64,000 bases of DNA from Endobacterium cereale (GTDB lineage: Bacteria; Pseudomonadota; Alphaproteobacteria; Rhizobiales; Rhizobiaceae). Below, piece after piece: positions 52,535-60,520 of this stretch. The notes below the pieces were generated by a model. The model made no database searches, had not been told where the DNA came from, and was given only the letters and a program-made list of their open reading frames with translations. The position numbers and the translations under genes are program-made. The stretch spans positions 186,001 to 250,000 of the forward strand of contig NZ_WIXI01000047.1 in the NCBI RefSeq assembly GCF_009617585.1. Direction: 5' to 3'. Numbering within the stretch: position 1 is the stretch's first letter; every line of letters begins with the position of its first letter.

Positions 52535-53686
52535 TTACGCACGCTTGAGGGTGATCACCGTCAGTTCCGACGGCACGCCGAGGCGCAGCGCAAAACCGAT
52601 CCACAGCGCCGTGCCGTTGTTGACGTAAAGCTGCATGCCATCGACATCGTAGAGACCCGATACAAAACCGTTGTTGAAACGGGCCACAAGCTGGTCGAAG
52701 CCACGGATCATGCCGCCATGGGTGTGACCGGAGAGCTGCAAATCGGCACCGGCAGCGGCCGAAACACGCGCGTTGCGGGGCTGGTGATCGAGCAGGATGA
52801 CGGGTGCACCTTCCGGCGCGCCGGCAAGCGCCTTGGTCACATCCGGGCCTTCCCGCTCAAAACGGGTGGCGTTGACATCGTTAACGCCGGCAAGCGTGAG
52901 TTTTCCCTCGCCGCGCTGCAGGACCACGTGACCATTGGAAATGGTGGTGAGGCCAAGCTGTTGATATTTGTGCATCCACTCGTCATGACCGAAATAATAT
53001 TCGTGATTGCCGGGAATGGTGAAGACGCCATCCTTTGCCCGCAGTTTTGCCAGCGGGGCGATATCCTTTTCGCGGGCCTGCAACGTGCCGTCGATGAGAT
53101 CGCCGGTGAGCACGATGAGATCGGCATTCTGGGCATTGGCGAGCGCCACCGTCTGTTCCGCCCATGGGGCTTCGAACAGGCGGCTGAGGTGCAGGTCCGT
53201 CAGCTGGATCATGCGGTAACCATCGAATTCGGCCGGCAAGTCCTTAATGCGGACTTCCATTTCCTTGACCGGCGGCACGCGGATGGCCTGGGACACGGCA
53301 AAGGCTGCGGTAGAGAGCGCGATGACGCCGACAGCATAACGCAAAGCGGCCGGCACACGGATGCGACGACGGCGAATGGCGGCGGTGATGAGCGAGACGA
53401 TATCGAGCGTGAGCTGCAGAATGGCGAGGAAGAGAACCGAGCCGGCCAGCCAGTTGACGGCGATCATGACGGCGCGCGGCACTTCGGGCGAGAACATCGT
53501 GCCGAAGACGAGGAGGCTGAGATAGCTATGCTGGAAAACCACGATCAGCGTGATGGCAATCAGTGCCCTGATCCATTTCGGCCAGGGCATGGGCCAGAGG
53601 AAGCGGGCGACGACATAAAGGCTCAGAAGAAATTTGAAGAGATGAAACACAGGGAGTGACACTCGGAGGGCGGGATCGGACGCCAT
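52535..53686 (-). CDS. Membrane-anchored metallophosphoesterase (YkuE/YaeI-like)
   Basis: 383 residues. Four hydrophobic segments fill the first 150 residues. The calcineurin-like domain follows: QLTDLHLSRLF, VLTGDLIDGT, PGNHEYYFGHDEW, LLDHQPRN and LSGHTHGGMI, giving all five metal-binding motifs. Relatives cleave phosphodiesters such as UDP-sugars or lipid headgroups; the substrate is not deducible. It converges with the DUF2233 gene and is divergent from the small gene at 53769. Confidence 0.88.
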   Translation of the reverse strand: MASDPALRVSLPVFHLFKFLLSLYVVARFLWPMPWPKWIRALIAITLIVVFQHSYLSLLVFGTMFSPEVPRAVMIAVNWLAGSVLFLAILQLTLDIVSLITAAIRRRRIRVPAALRYAVGVIALSTAAFAVSQAIRVPPVKEMEVRIKDLPAEFDGYRMIQLTDLHLSRLFEAPWAEQTVALANAQNADLIVLTGDLIDGTLQAREKDIAPLAKLRAKDGVFTIPGNHEYYFGHDEWMHKYQQLGLTTISNGHVVLQRGEGKLTLAGVNDVNATRFEREGPDVTKALAGAPEGAPVILLDHQPRNARVSAAAGADLQLSGHTHGGMIRGFDQLVARFNNGFVSGLYDVDGMQLYVNNGTALWIGFALRLGVPSELTVITLKRA

Positions 53687-53768
53687 AGATCGTCGCGTTC
53701 TCCTGTCATATCAAGGTCCTGACGGGATTTTGATCAAGCTTGCCAGTGCCGGGAGGGAACGTTAAGCG

Positions 53769-54197
53769 ATGCCGATGAACACTGATGAAAGCCTCCGCCT
53801 TTACGGCCTGCCACCTTCGGACGACGCCCTGCCCGCCATTCGCCAGCTTTTGCAGGCAGAAGCGGAGCTGGAAAAGGCAGAACGAGGCGAAGAGCGGACG
53901 CAAGACCTTGCGCTGCTCTGCTGCGTGCAGCTGTTTTCAAAGGCCAGGAACGAGGACATTATGCGGATCTGGCGGGCAAAAACCTCTGGTTTCGATATGC
54001 ATTGTTCGATCGACGTGCAGCTTTTGTGCGGTTCCGGGCTGGAAGAGACCAAGGCCTATCTGTGGCAATCGGCAGAGCCCGATGCGGCCGAAGCGCTTGC
54101 GTATATCGAGGAATGCCAAAGGGCTGGCGATTTCGACGATTTTACGCCGGAAAGTGACCTCGCCTTTCATTGCAATACGTTCGGCGTGACGCCGTAA
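53769..54197 (+). CDS. Conserved hypothetical protein
   Basis: 142 residues, acidic, all-helical, soluble, no signal peptide. It contains LALLCCVQLFSKARNEDIMR, WRAKTSGFD, CSIDVQLLCGSGLEETKAYL and a terminal NTFGVTP. The order of short helices suggests a repeat-like helical fold. I recognise no family with a function. A second ATG lies at 53775. It is followed by a GC hairpin and the convergent AztD-like gene. Confidence 0.68.
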   Translation: MPMNTDESLRLYGLPPSDDALPAIRQLLQAEAELEKAERGEERTQDLALLCCVQLFSKARNEDIMRIWRAKTSGFDMHCSIDVQLLCGSGLEETKAYLWQSAEPDAAEALAYIEECQRAGDFDDFTPESDLAFHCNTFGVTP

Positions 54198-54205
54198 ACG
54201 CGAAA

Positions 54206-54225
54206 GAGGGCGCACAGGCGCCCTC
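54206..54225. terminator. Hairpin between convergent genes
   Basis: GAGGGCGC (54206-54213), loop ACAG, GCGCCCTC (54218-54225) just after the 53769 gene. The 8-bp stem is perfect but there is no T tract, so termination would be weak or Rho-assisted. Confidence 0.6.
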
Positions 54226-54305
54226 CCCGATGAACGGATCGACAAGGGGCGGATGCAGCCGCCAAGGGGGCACGGCGCCCTCCGCCCCTCGCCCCATCGT
54301 CCCGA

Positions 54306-55541
54306 TCAATGCGTGGCGCCGGAACCGCCGGCTGCGACCACGACGAAGGGCTGGCCTTCCACGGCGACGGTGCGCTCTTCCTTGAGCGTCTTCGGATCGA
54401 TGACACGTACGAGGCTATGGCGCGGATCGGTGATGACGATATGGTCGCCGGCAACGGCCAGACGCGGGCGCGGATCACGCCAGTGGCCGTCCTTGCTATA
54501 GGGTTCGGTGACGGTTTCGGAGAGTTTGATTTTTGCATCGATCGTGTCGATCAGGTGCAGCTTGCCGTCTTCGGTCAGCACATAGGCGTTGCGCGGTTCG
54601 GCCGGATCGAGCGCGAAATCGACGCGGCGGGTGGGCAGATCGACGAGACGATACGGCATTTCGGCATCGTCCGGGTCGATCAGGGCCACCTTGTCTTCCC
54701 CATAGTTGCCGAGGAAGAACTGCATTGACGTGCCGCCCAACAGGGTAGACACCTTGCCCTTGGGCAGCTTGTCGCCATAGGCAATCAGGTCCAGCTTCGG
54801 GGCTTCGGAACCGTTGGGGCGCACGACCAGCACGCCCTCCGTGCAGCCGAAAGCGACGAGACGAGCAGATGTGGCTTCGCCATGCAGGTCCGAGCAGGTG
54901 GCAATATCGCCGACCTGTTTGCCTTCGCGATCGAGCACGCGCAGACCACGACGCGGCGGAAGCTCGCCTTCCTTGACGGTCACATCCGTTTTCGGCACCG
55001 AGGTGAGCAGGTAATTGCCCATAGGCACGGCAACACCATGGTGGGCGAGCGTGGTTTCGAAACCACGGATCGCCGGTTTGCCTTCGATTAGGGCTTCTTC
55101 CGAGAGGAGATCGAAGCGGTTGTCGCGATCGTAGAAAACGGCAATGTCATCGCCGTGCGTGACGACGTGGCCGGGCTTCTTTCCGGTGATGGTGGTGGGC
55201 AGCAGCTTTGGTTCGGAAAGCTCGATATCGCGGTGATCGCCATGGTCGGAGAGCGCCACGCCGGTATCGATCGCCTGGACGAGGTTTTCATCGCCCTGGA
55301 TGGCGAACAGGGTGCGGCCGCTTTCCGACAGCGACAGGGCATTAAAACCCTTGGTGTTGAAACGGCCGATCTCCTTGCCCGAAGCAAGATCGATGGCGCG
55401 CACGGCAGGCAAGGTATGATCGGCAATAAACAGCCGCCAGCTTTCCGCATGCTCTTCTTCAGCAAACGAAATCTGCGGCACGAGGAATGTGGAAGCGAGC
55501 GCGGAGGCGGCAAGCGCGAGGCCGTAACCGGTGCGGGACAT
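54306..55541 (-). CDS. AztD-like periplasmic zinc metallochaperone
   Basis: Beta-propeller-type periplasmic protein. In Paracoccus, AztD delivers zinc to the AztC binding protein of an ABC importer. The signal peptide is MSRTGYGLALAASALAST to SFA-EEE, followed by EEHAES. His/Asp-rich loops fit metal binding: ALSDHGDHRDIE, TLAHHGVAVPMGNY, CSDLHGEATSA and SKDGHWRDPR. 411 residues, the usual size. No aztABC genes lie beside it, so it acts with a transporter encoded elsewhere. The start has an excellent AGGAGA site and two Zur-like boxes upstream. Confidence 0.85.
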   Translation of the reverse strand: MSRTGYGLALAASALASTFLVPQISFAEEEHAESWRLFIADHTLPAVRAIDLASGKEIGRFNTKGFNALSLSESGRTLFAIQGDENLVQAIDTGVALSDHGDHRDIELSEPKLLPTTITGKKPGHVVTHGDDIAVFYDRDNRFDLLSEEALIEGKPAIRGFETTLAHHGVAVPMGNYLLTSVPKTDVTVKEGELPPRRGLRVLDREGKQVGDIATCSDLHGEATSARLVAFGCTEGVLVVRPNGSEAPKLDLIAYGDKLPKGKVSTLLGGTSMQFFLGNYGEDKVALIDPDDAEMPYRLVDLPTRRVDFALDPAEPRNAYVLTEDGKLHLIDTIDAKIKLSETVTEPYSKDGHWRDPRPRLAVAGDHIVITDPRHSLVRVIDPKTLKEERTVAVEGQPFVVVAAGGSGATH

Positions 55542-55556
55542 GGTGTCTCCTATGTA

Positions 55557-55593
55557 TGTAATTTTATAACATATGTACCGTTATAAAATTACA
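55557..55593 (-). promoter_or_regulatory. Two inverted Zur-like boxes upstream of the AztD-like gene
   Basis: TGTAATTTTATAAC (55557-55570) and GTTATAAAATTACA (55580-55593) are a perfect 14-bp inverted pair 9 bases apart. Each half is itself near GTTAT-N3-ATAAC, the core of Zur operators (one mismatch). The position, just before the gene start, fits zinc-dependent repression. Confidence 0.68.
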
Positions 55594-55861
55594 CCCCCTT
55601 TGTCCAGCCTGCCGATGCCGTCGCAGATGGGATAATGGATGGTGGCGTTGTGGAAAACATGAGTGCCCGACGTGTTCAAATCAGATGATGCAGCGTCTGC
55701 ATCGGCACGAACACGGGCCCGCCAAGTTGCGAACATGCTGATATGTCGGGGTATAATTACCCATTCCGCAAATCTGATACGGTATTCAGATATGCGGACC
55801 CATGAAAATCGACGGGATTGGTCGAAAAACGACAAAGCCTCCCTTGCCGGGAGGCTGTTTT
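55594..55861 (+). terminator. Gene-free stretch ending in an intrinsic terminator
   Basis: About 240 bp with no frame that I trust (a 73-codon plus-strand frame from 55663 has no family features). It ends in AGCCTCCC (55836-55843), loop TTGCC, GGGAGGCT (55849-55856), then GTTTT, a good plus-strand terminator with no gene assigned in front of it. A short untranslated RNA is possible. Confidence 0.5.
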
Positions 55862-55931
55862 GCGAAAGATCATGTTCAGACTGATTTGAAGAGGACGATT
55901 TCAACAGGGCATTTGAGAGGGGGAAAGGTGG

Positions 55932-56396
55932 ATGGGAGACACCTATTCGTTCAACAACAAACCGCATTATGGCTATTTCACCTGGGATATCGCCAAGGAC
56001 GAAATCTGGGGCGACGCCACTTTTGCCGAGAACCTTGGCTTGGATGCCGAGACGGCGAATAACGGGTTTTCGGTGTTGCATTATATGGAACTGGTGCATC
56101 CTGACGACCGTGAGCAAGTGGCGACGGCCACCCGGACAGCGGTGCTGACAGGCAACCCCTACATGGTCATCAATCGGATCTGCCGAGGCGACGACATCGT
56201 CACCATCCGCAACCGCGGGACCTGTTTCCGTTACCGAGACGGACTGCCGAGCATGGCGACCGGCATGCTGGAAATATTGCAGGTGGAACGGCTTCGCCCG
56301 CCCGCCGCCAACGAGCAGCCCAGCATCGACACACGCCGGGCATCGGCAGGCGGCGGCAACAGGGTGTGGGTCGAGTTTCTCGAACCACAGAACTGA
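55932..56396 (+). CDS. Stand-alone PAS-domain protein
   Basis: 154 residues. A single PAS_3-type fold runs from about 10 to 110: YFTWDIAKDEIWGDATFAEN, then MELVHPDDREQVATA, RICRGDDIVTIRNRGTC and MATGMLEILQ. There is no kinase, cyclase or HTH output domain; the last 35 residues are a disordered Pro/Ala-rich tail. It probably works by binding another protein. GAGGGGG-type ribosome sites precede the ATG. It is followed 17 bp later by a small membrane-protein gene. Confidence 0.82.
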   Translation: MGDTYSFNNKPHYGYFTWDIAKDEIWGDATFAENLGLDAETANNGFSVLHYMELVHPDDREQVATATRTAVLTGNPYMVINRICRGDDIVTIRNRGTCFRYRDGLPSMATGMLEILQVERLRPPAANEQPSIDTRRASAGGGNRVWVEFLEPQN

Positions 56397-56413
56397 GAGA
56401 ACGCTCGGACCAC

Positions 56414-56758
56414 ATGGCATTCAAGATTTTTCGGCGGAGAACGCCGGAACAGAAACAGCGTGAAGCCGACACGGCCCGCAGCATGCTGAAAGCGGGCGGC
56501 GTGCTTGCCTGCATCCCTGTCGGGCTGGTCGCTTTCGGCCTCGCCTTCCCCATCTTCATGCCGCTGCTGGGCGGCATCGCCATCCTCTTCGGGCTTATCG
56601 CTGCATGGGCATTGATGCATGGTGCCCACGATATGCTGGTGGCGCGGACCTGTGGCCAGCGTAACGCCTTTTTCGGCGCGATCGGCTTGTTTCTGGCGAT
56701 CACACTGGTGATGACAATTCTCACCGGCGGTGATTTTCTGCGGGAATTGCTGCCATGA
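56414..56758 (+). CDS. Small membrane protein of unknown function
   Basis: 114 residues from ATG 56414. A basic, hydrophilic N-terminus (FKIFRRRTPEQKQREADTAR) is followed by three hydrophobic segments (about 26-45, 47-66, 84-102). The only family impression is of a small YrhK/DUF-type membrane protein. It lies 17 bp after the PAS gene and may be co-transcribed with it. Confidence 0.65.
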   Translation: MAFKIFRRRTPEQKQREADTARSMLKAGGVLACIPVGLVAFGLAFPIFMPLLGGIAILFGLIAAWALMHGAHDMLVARTCGQRNAFFGAIGLFLAITLVMTILTGGDFLRELLP

Positions 56759-56828
56759 TGGCGGGTTCATCCAGCATTTTTCCGCGCCAGATGCAAATGC
56801 TTCTCAATACCATAACAAACTGTTTTTG

Positions 56829-56857
56829 TTGACTTATTTCGAACGAATCGGTATCCG
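56829..56857 (+). promoter_or_regulatory. Predicted promoter of the mntP riboswitch transcript
   Basis: -35 TTGACT (56829-56834), 17 bases, -10 TATCCG (56852-56857). The start would fall near 56864, just before the riboswitch core. Confidence 0.55.
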
Positions 56858-56861
56858 GACC

Positions 56862-57012
56862 GCATTCGGGGAGTAGCAACCGTCAATTCTGACGGGGCGA
56901 CGTCAACATGATCGCGGGCATCTGCCTGCGTGGCGCCGCCAGCCTTTTATGGAAGGCCCTGCGAGACCGTTGGCGGCAGCGCATCTGGGGCAGATGCGTG
57001 CGTTTGCCGTCC
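56862..57012 (+). promoter_or_regulatory. yybP-ykoY manganese riboswitch
   Basis: The conserved pieces of this Mn2+-sensing RNA appear in order in the leader of mntP: GGGGAGTAGC (56868-56877), GTCAACAT (about 56902-56909), GCGTGGC (about 56928-56934) and GCGAGACCGTTGGCGGC (56961-56977). A GCATCTG/CAGATGC hairpin (56981-56987, 56991-56997) forms the likely expression platform 44 bp before the mntP start. In E. coli the equivalent RNA turns mntP on when manganese is high. Confidence 0.9.
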
Positions 57013-57040
57013 AACCTCACGTCCCGATGAAAGACCAACA

Positions 57041-57607
57041 ATGTCTCCCTTCACGATCGCCGCGCTCGCCGTCGGCATGTCCATCGATGCCTTTGTCGCT
57101 TCCGTCAGCCGTGGTGCCGGACTGAAACGTCCGCCGCTCAAGGAAGCGCTGCGCACTGGCATTGTTTTCGGTGTCGTCGAAACCATCACGCCGCTGCTCG
57201 GCTGGCTGGCGGGCATCGTCGCCAGCCAGTATGTGCAGGCCGTCGATCACTGGATTGCCTTCACCTTGCTCGCCATCGTCGGCGGCCGCATGGTGATGGA
57301 AGGTTTTTCACGCAAGGAAGAAGTCGAGCAGGCTGGTTCAGACAGCCGTTCGATCCTGATCCTGATGGCAACCGCGATCGGAACCAGCATCGATGCGATG
57401 GCCGTCGGCGTGTCGCTCGCCTTTCTCGAGGTCAATATCGTTATCGTGGCGATTGCCATCGGCTTTGCCACCTTTGCCATGTCCACCGGCGGCATGCTGC
57501 TGTCGCGCCTGATCGGCGTGCGTTTCGGCAAATGGGCGGAAGTCATCGGCGGCATTGGACTCGTGGCTCTGGGTGCGTCCATCCTGTTCGATCACCTGAC
57601 AGCTTGA
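57041..57607 (+). CDS. mntP: Manganese efflux pump MntP
   Basis: Exports Mn2+ across the inner membrane. ATG 57041 gives 188 residues with six membrane segments. It has the two-fold internal repeat with metal-binding Asp in AVGMSIDAFVASVSRG and GTSIDAMAVGVSL. The longer frame to 56930 is riboswitch RNA, not protein. Confidence 0.94.
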   Translation: MSPFTIAALAVGMSIDAFVASVSRGAGLKRPPLKEALRTGIVFGVVETITPLLGWLAGIVASQYVQAVDHWIAFTLLAIVGGRMVMEGFSRKEEVEQAGSDSRSILILMATAIGTSIDAMAVGVSLAFLEVNIVIVAIAIGFATFAMSTGGMLLSRLIGVRFGKWAEVIGGIGLVALGASILFDHLTA

Positions 57608-57624
57608 ACGACCTGACCTGGCCT

Positions 57625-58044
57625 TTACCGGTCGGGCGTCGCGCTGTCTGAAAACCCGAAAAAACGGCGTCCCCAGCATTCCCAGAGTGTCCATTGCAGC
57701 AGGCAGAGCAGCACGGTGGCGCCGTCATCGACCATTCGGGGCCCGGAAACCTGCCAGATCAGCAGCGCATAGAGCGGGTGGGCGAGATACAGACCAACCA
57801 TGCTGCCGAAAAGCACGCGGATGCCCCACGCCGCCAACCGGCGGCGCGGGATCAGCGCAAGTGCGGCACATGCCATCAGCGTCAGGGCGACGCTCGATAC
57901 CAGCAATAACCGGACATAGTGGACGACATCATCGCCGCCGCGTGACACAAGACCGAGGGCATCAAGGCGGATCGTGACCAGCTGCCCCTGATAAAGGCCG
58001 ATGGCTGTCAGGTAAAAAACGATCAGCCGGGTTTTCCATGTCAC
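57625..58044 (-). CDS. Hypothetical membrane protein coupled to the 58041 gene
   Basis: 139 residues from GTG 58044, overlapping the upstream stop (GTGA). Hydrophobic segments lie at about 6-22, 43-62 and 74-97. The sequence ends in hydrophilic residues. No known family was recognised. It converges with mntP (17 bp gap). Confidence 0.62.
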   Translation of the reverse strand: MTWKTRLIVFYLTAIGLYQGQLVTIRLDALGLVSRGGDDVVHYVRLLLVSSVALTLMACAALALIPRRRLAAWGIRVLFGSMVGLYLAHPLYALLIWQVSGPRMVDDGATVLLCLLQWTLWECWGRRFFGFSDSATPDR

Positions 58045-59297
58045 CCGGCAAAGCGAAGATAAGACGCGTCCAGCGCCGTGCGCCTTGCATTTGGCGGCAG
58101 AGCACCAACGCTGAGGCGCTCTTTCCCCGAAAGTGGCAGGCGTTCCAGCAGCCAGCGTGCCAAAATCTCGTCGTCATCAACGGCACGCAGTTTCAGCGCT
58201 TCATAGGACGCGATGCCGCCGAGGCGTTTTGCCAGCGGACCGCCCTCTTCCAGATCGGCGACGATCTTTTCAAGGAAGGCGCCCAACGTGATTGTCACGC
58301 TCTTATCAGCCACGGGAACCAGCGGCGCAATGCGAACCAGCGGCAGCGCATCCGTCGGCACCGGCTCCGGCCTGCGGCGGAAAAAGCCGGTTTTACCGAG
58401 TGGCGATCGCTCGCCGTTCTTTACCTGGCCCTCGACGGCAACAATCTGCACTGCCTGAACGCTGCGGAACTCGTATTCTTCCGCCTCACCCTCCGGCTGA
58501 CCACCATAACTGAAGCATTCGACGATGACCGCTGGGGCGCCGGGCACAAGTTCGGAAGCGACGATATATGGCTGGTCGAAGACATCGGCCTCACCATCCT
58601 CATCGGCAACAACCGCAGCTTCGATGGGCGCCTCACCCTTTGTCGAGAACTCCTGACCGACCCATCCGACATTTCTGGAGATGAAGGCGGGATAAAGCTG
58701 TCCGTAATCGGCAGGGTCGGGCGCGCGCTGAGATTCCGCATAAAGCTCGTCGGTTGCGGTAAAATCGATCTCGCATTCGAGATCGGGCGGACGACGGGCG
58801 GTTTCGATATCTCGGCCGTTGCGCGGTGCGAACTGCACGACATAGTTCGGCAGCGCATCGAAATCCTCATTGTCCGAGCCCGGCTCCTGGTCCCATTCGA
58901 CGGCTGTGACGGTCACGGCATAATCGCCGTTTTCGATCTCTATCCAGAAATCCTCGTTGTCCGAAGTTTCAGTCATCTTTTCAAGGCCGGGCAGCGCATC
59001 GGAGTTGTCGAGAAAGGCGCGGCCATGGCGCACCATGTAAGGAAAGGTCCATTGCGGCCCGGCATAGGTCTGTTCGCGTTCGGTGATGGCACCATTGGTG
59101 ACCCGCACGGCAAAATCGCCGTCGCTGCCGGTGCACCACGCGATCAGCCGTCCCGCCACACTTTCGGCCGGATAAATGAAGGGCTCGCTGTACCAGGCGA
59201 TCGGCCACTCAGCCGCATGCGCCAGATCATCGGGATGGAAGAGGACCATATGCGCGACATCGGTCGGCATCATCAGTTTTTTGGAGAATTCAGTCAT
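58041..59297 (-). CDS. Conserved hypothetical protein, 418 residues
   Basis: A soluble, acidic protein with several Trp-rich strands (ADEWPIAWYSEPFIYPAE-like start, AGPQWTFPYMVRHGRAFL) and a central VVQFAPRNGRDIE. There is no signal peptide. No domain was recognised. It looks like a cytosolic multi-domain protein with two related beta-rich halves. The following small membrane gene overlaps its stop. Confidence 0.6.
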   Translation of the reverse strand: MTEFSKKLMMPTDVAHMVLFHPDDLAHAAEWPIAWYSEPFIYPAESVAGRLIAWCTGSDGDFAVRVTNGAITEREQTYAGPQWTFPYMVRHGRAFLDNSDALPGLEKMTETSDNEDFWIEIENGDYAVTVTAVEWDQEPGSDNEDFDALPNYVVQFAPRNGRDIETARRPPDLECEIDFTATDELYAESQRAPDPADYGQLYPAFISRNVGWVGQEFSTKGEAPIEAAVVADEDGEADVFDQPYIVASELVPGAPAVIVECFSYGGQPEGEAEEYEFRSVQAVQIVAVEGQVKNGERSPLGKTGFFRRRPEPVPTDALPLVRIAPLVPVADKSVTITLGAFLEKIVADLEEGGPLAKRLGGIASYEALKLRAVDDDEILARWLLERLPLSGKERLSVGALPPNARRTALDASYLRFAG

Positions 59298-59381
59298 GTA
59301 ACCCGTCGCAAGTCATTGGTCTCGCGCGGAAAATAGGAAGAGAGAGCAGGTTGGGAAGTGCGGATGAAGCAGATTGGGGAA

Positions 59382-60398
59382 TTATACCTGGAGAGTAGCC
59401 AAACCGAAAAATCCCACCGCCAACGCCGCCGACCGATCATGGATATCACGGCGGCTGATACCGGGCGGATCCACGCAGATCTCCGAATGATCGCATCGCC
59501 CCCAGTCAGTGCATTCACTCAGAAACACGTAATGTCCGGCGGCATGGTCAAGGATTTCCAGCCGGCTGTCCGGCAATACTTCATGCAGCCATTGCGCACA
59601 AAGGTCGGCGGGCGCCTCCCTGTCCGAACAGGTGGCCGCCATTGCGACTGGCGTCTTTATCCGCTCAAGGCTCTCCTTGGTCATACCGCGAACCGTTGGG
59701 GCCGGAGCGCAGAGAAAGGCGGCCTTGATGCGCGGGTCATTAAACGAGATCGATTGCCGCTCCCAAGATGTCCGGAAGACCGGGTTGTCTTCAAGCAGAT
59801 CCGGAATATGCCGGACGATATCGGGAAACTCGCGCGGCCCCGTGGCGAAATGCTCTGCGCCGGCCCATTCCACATAAAGCGGCACGTGGGTAATGCCTCC
59901 AAGCAACGACAGCGCCGTGTAACCACCAAGCGAGAAACCGGCCACGGTAACCCGGTCAAGATCGATACGACCGGCGAACGGGCCGGCAATGGCATGGTGA
60001 TCCAGCAAGGCACTCAGGTCGGCTGCACGTTCCCACCAGCACAAAAAACCTTCGGCACGATAGGGCTCGCCTGCGGTATTGCCGTGGTGATCGGCGCCGA
60101 TGACCAGAAATCCGGCTTCGGCCAGACGCTCCGCCAGCCAGCCAAGACCGGCAGCGGTGCCGCCTGTTCCGTGCGACAGGAGCACGGCGGGATAGGTTTT
60201 CCGGCGGGCGGATATTTTCAGGCCTGCGATGGTCTTGCCCAGAATGTAGAGTTTATCCGTGGAAACAGGTTCCGCATGAGCAGCATCAACATCGGTCGGG
60301 TACCACGCTGACCAGCGCAGTGGACGGGCGCTATCGCCAGACCAATTCCGGCGCGTCGCATCTTCTTCCCTGCCCGATAAGAAACCGACTACGGCCAT
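59382..60398 (-). CDS. Alpha/beta-hydrolase (dienelactone/PAF-acetylhydrolase-like)
   Basis: 338 residues from ATG 60398, which follows a GGGGGGAGAGG site. The oxyanion region is LLSHGTGGTA, the nucleophile elbow is VAGFSLGGYTALS (G-x-S-x-G), and the catalytic His is probably in DHAAGHYVFL near the end. The ADHHGNTAGE segment is typical of PAF-acetylhydrolase or predicted dienelactone hydrolases. No signal peptide is evident. The substrate is unknown. Confidence 0.8.
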   Translation of the reverse strand: MAVVGFLSGREEDATRRNWSGDSARPLRWSAWYPTDVDAAHAEPVSTDKLYILGKTIAGLKISARRKTYPAVLLSHGTGGTAAGLGWLAERLAEAGFLVIGADHHGNTAGEPYRAEGFLCWWERAADLSALLDHHAIAGPFAGRIDLDRVTVAGFSLGGYTALSLLGGITHVPLYVEWAGAEHFATGPREFPDIVRHIPDLLEDNPVFRTSWERQSISFNDPRIKAAFLCAPAPTVRGMTKESLERIKTPVAMAATCSDREAPADLCAQWLHEVLPDSRLEILDHAAGHYVFLSECTDWGRCDHSEICVDPPGISRRDIHDRSAALAVGFFGLATLQV

Positions 60399-60468
60399 CC
60401 CTCTCCCCCCAGAACTTGCCGATACCCAGCGGGTTATTGGGGCTGAAATTTCCAAAAATTGTCAACGC

Positions 60469-60497
60469 AAAACGGCCCGGACATACCGGGCCGTTTT
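60469..60497. terminator. Intrinsic terminator after the beta-glucosidase gene
   Basis: AAAACGGCCCGG (60469-60480), loop ACATA, CCGGGCCGTTTT (60486-60497): a perfect 12-bp stem ending in T. It closes the minus-strand solute-binding-protein/bgl unit. Confidence 0.92.
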
Positions 60498-60520
60498 AAC
60501 GCTCAATCAGTTACCTGCCC

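Noticed and set aside
55663..55884. 73-codon plus-strand frame before the PAS gene
   Set aside because: It crosses the terminator hairpin at 55836-55861 and has no family features.
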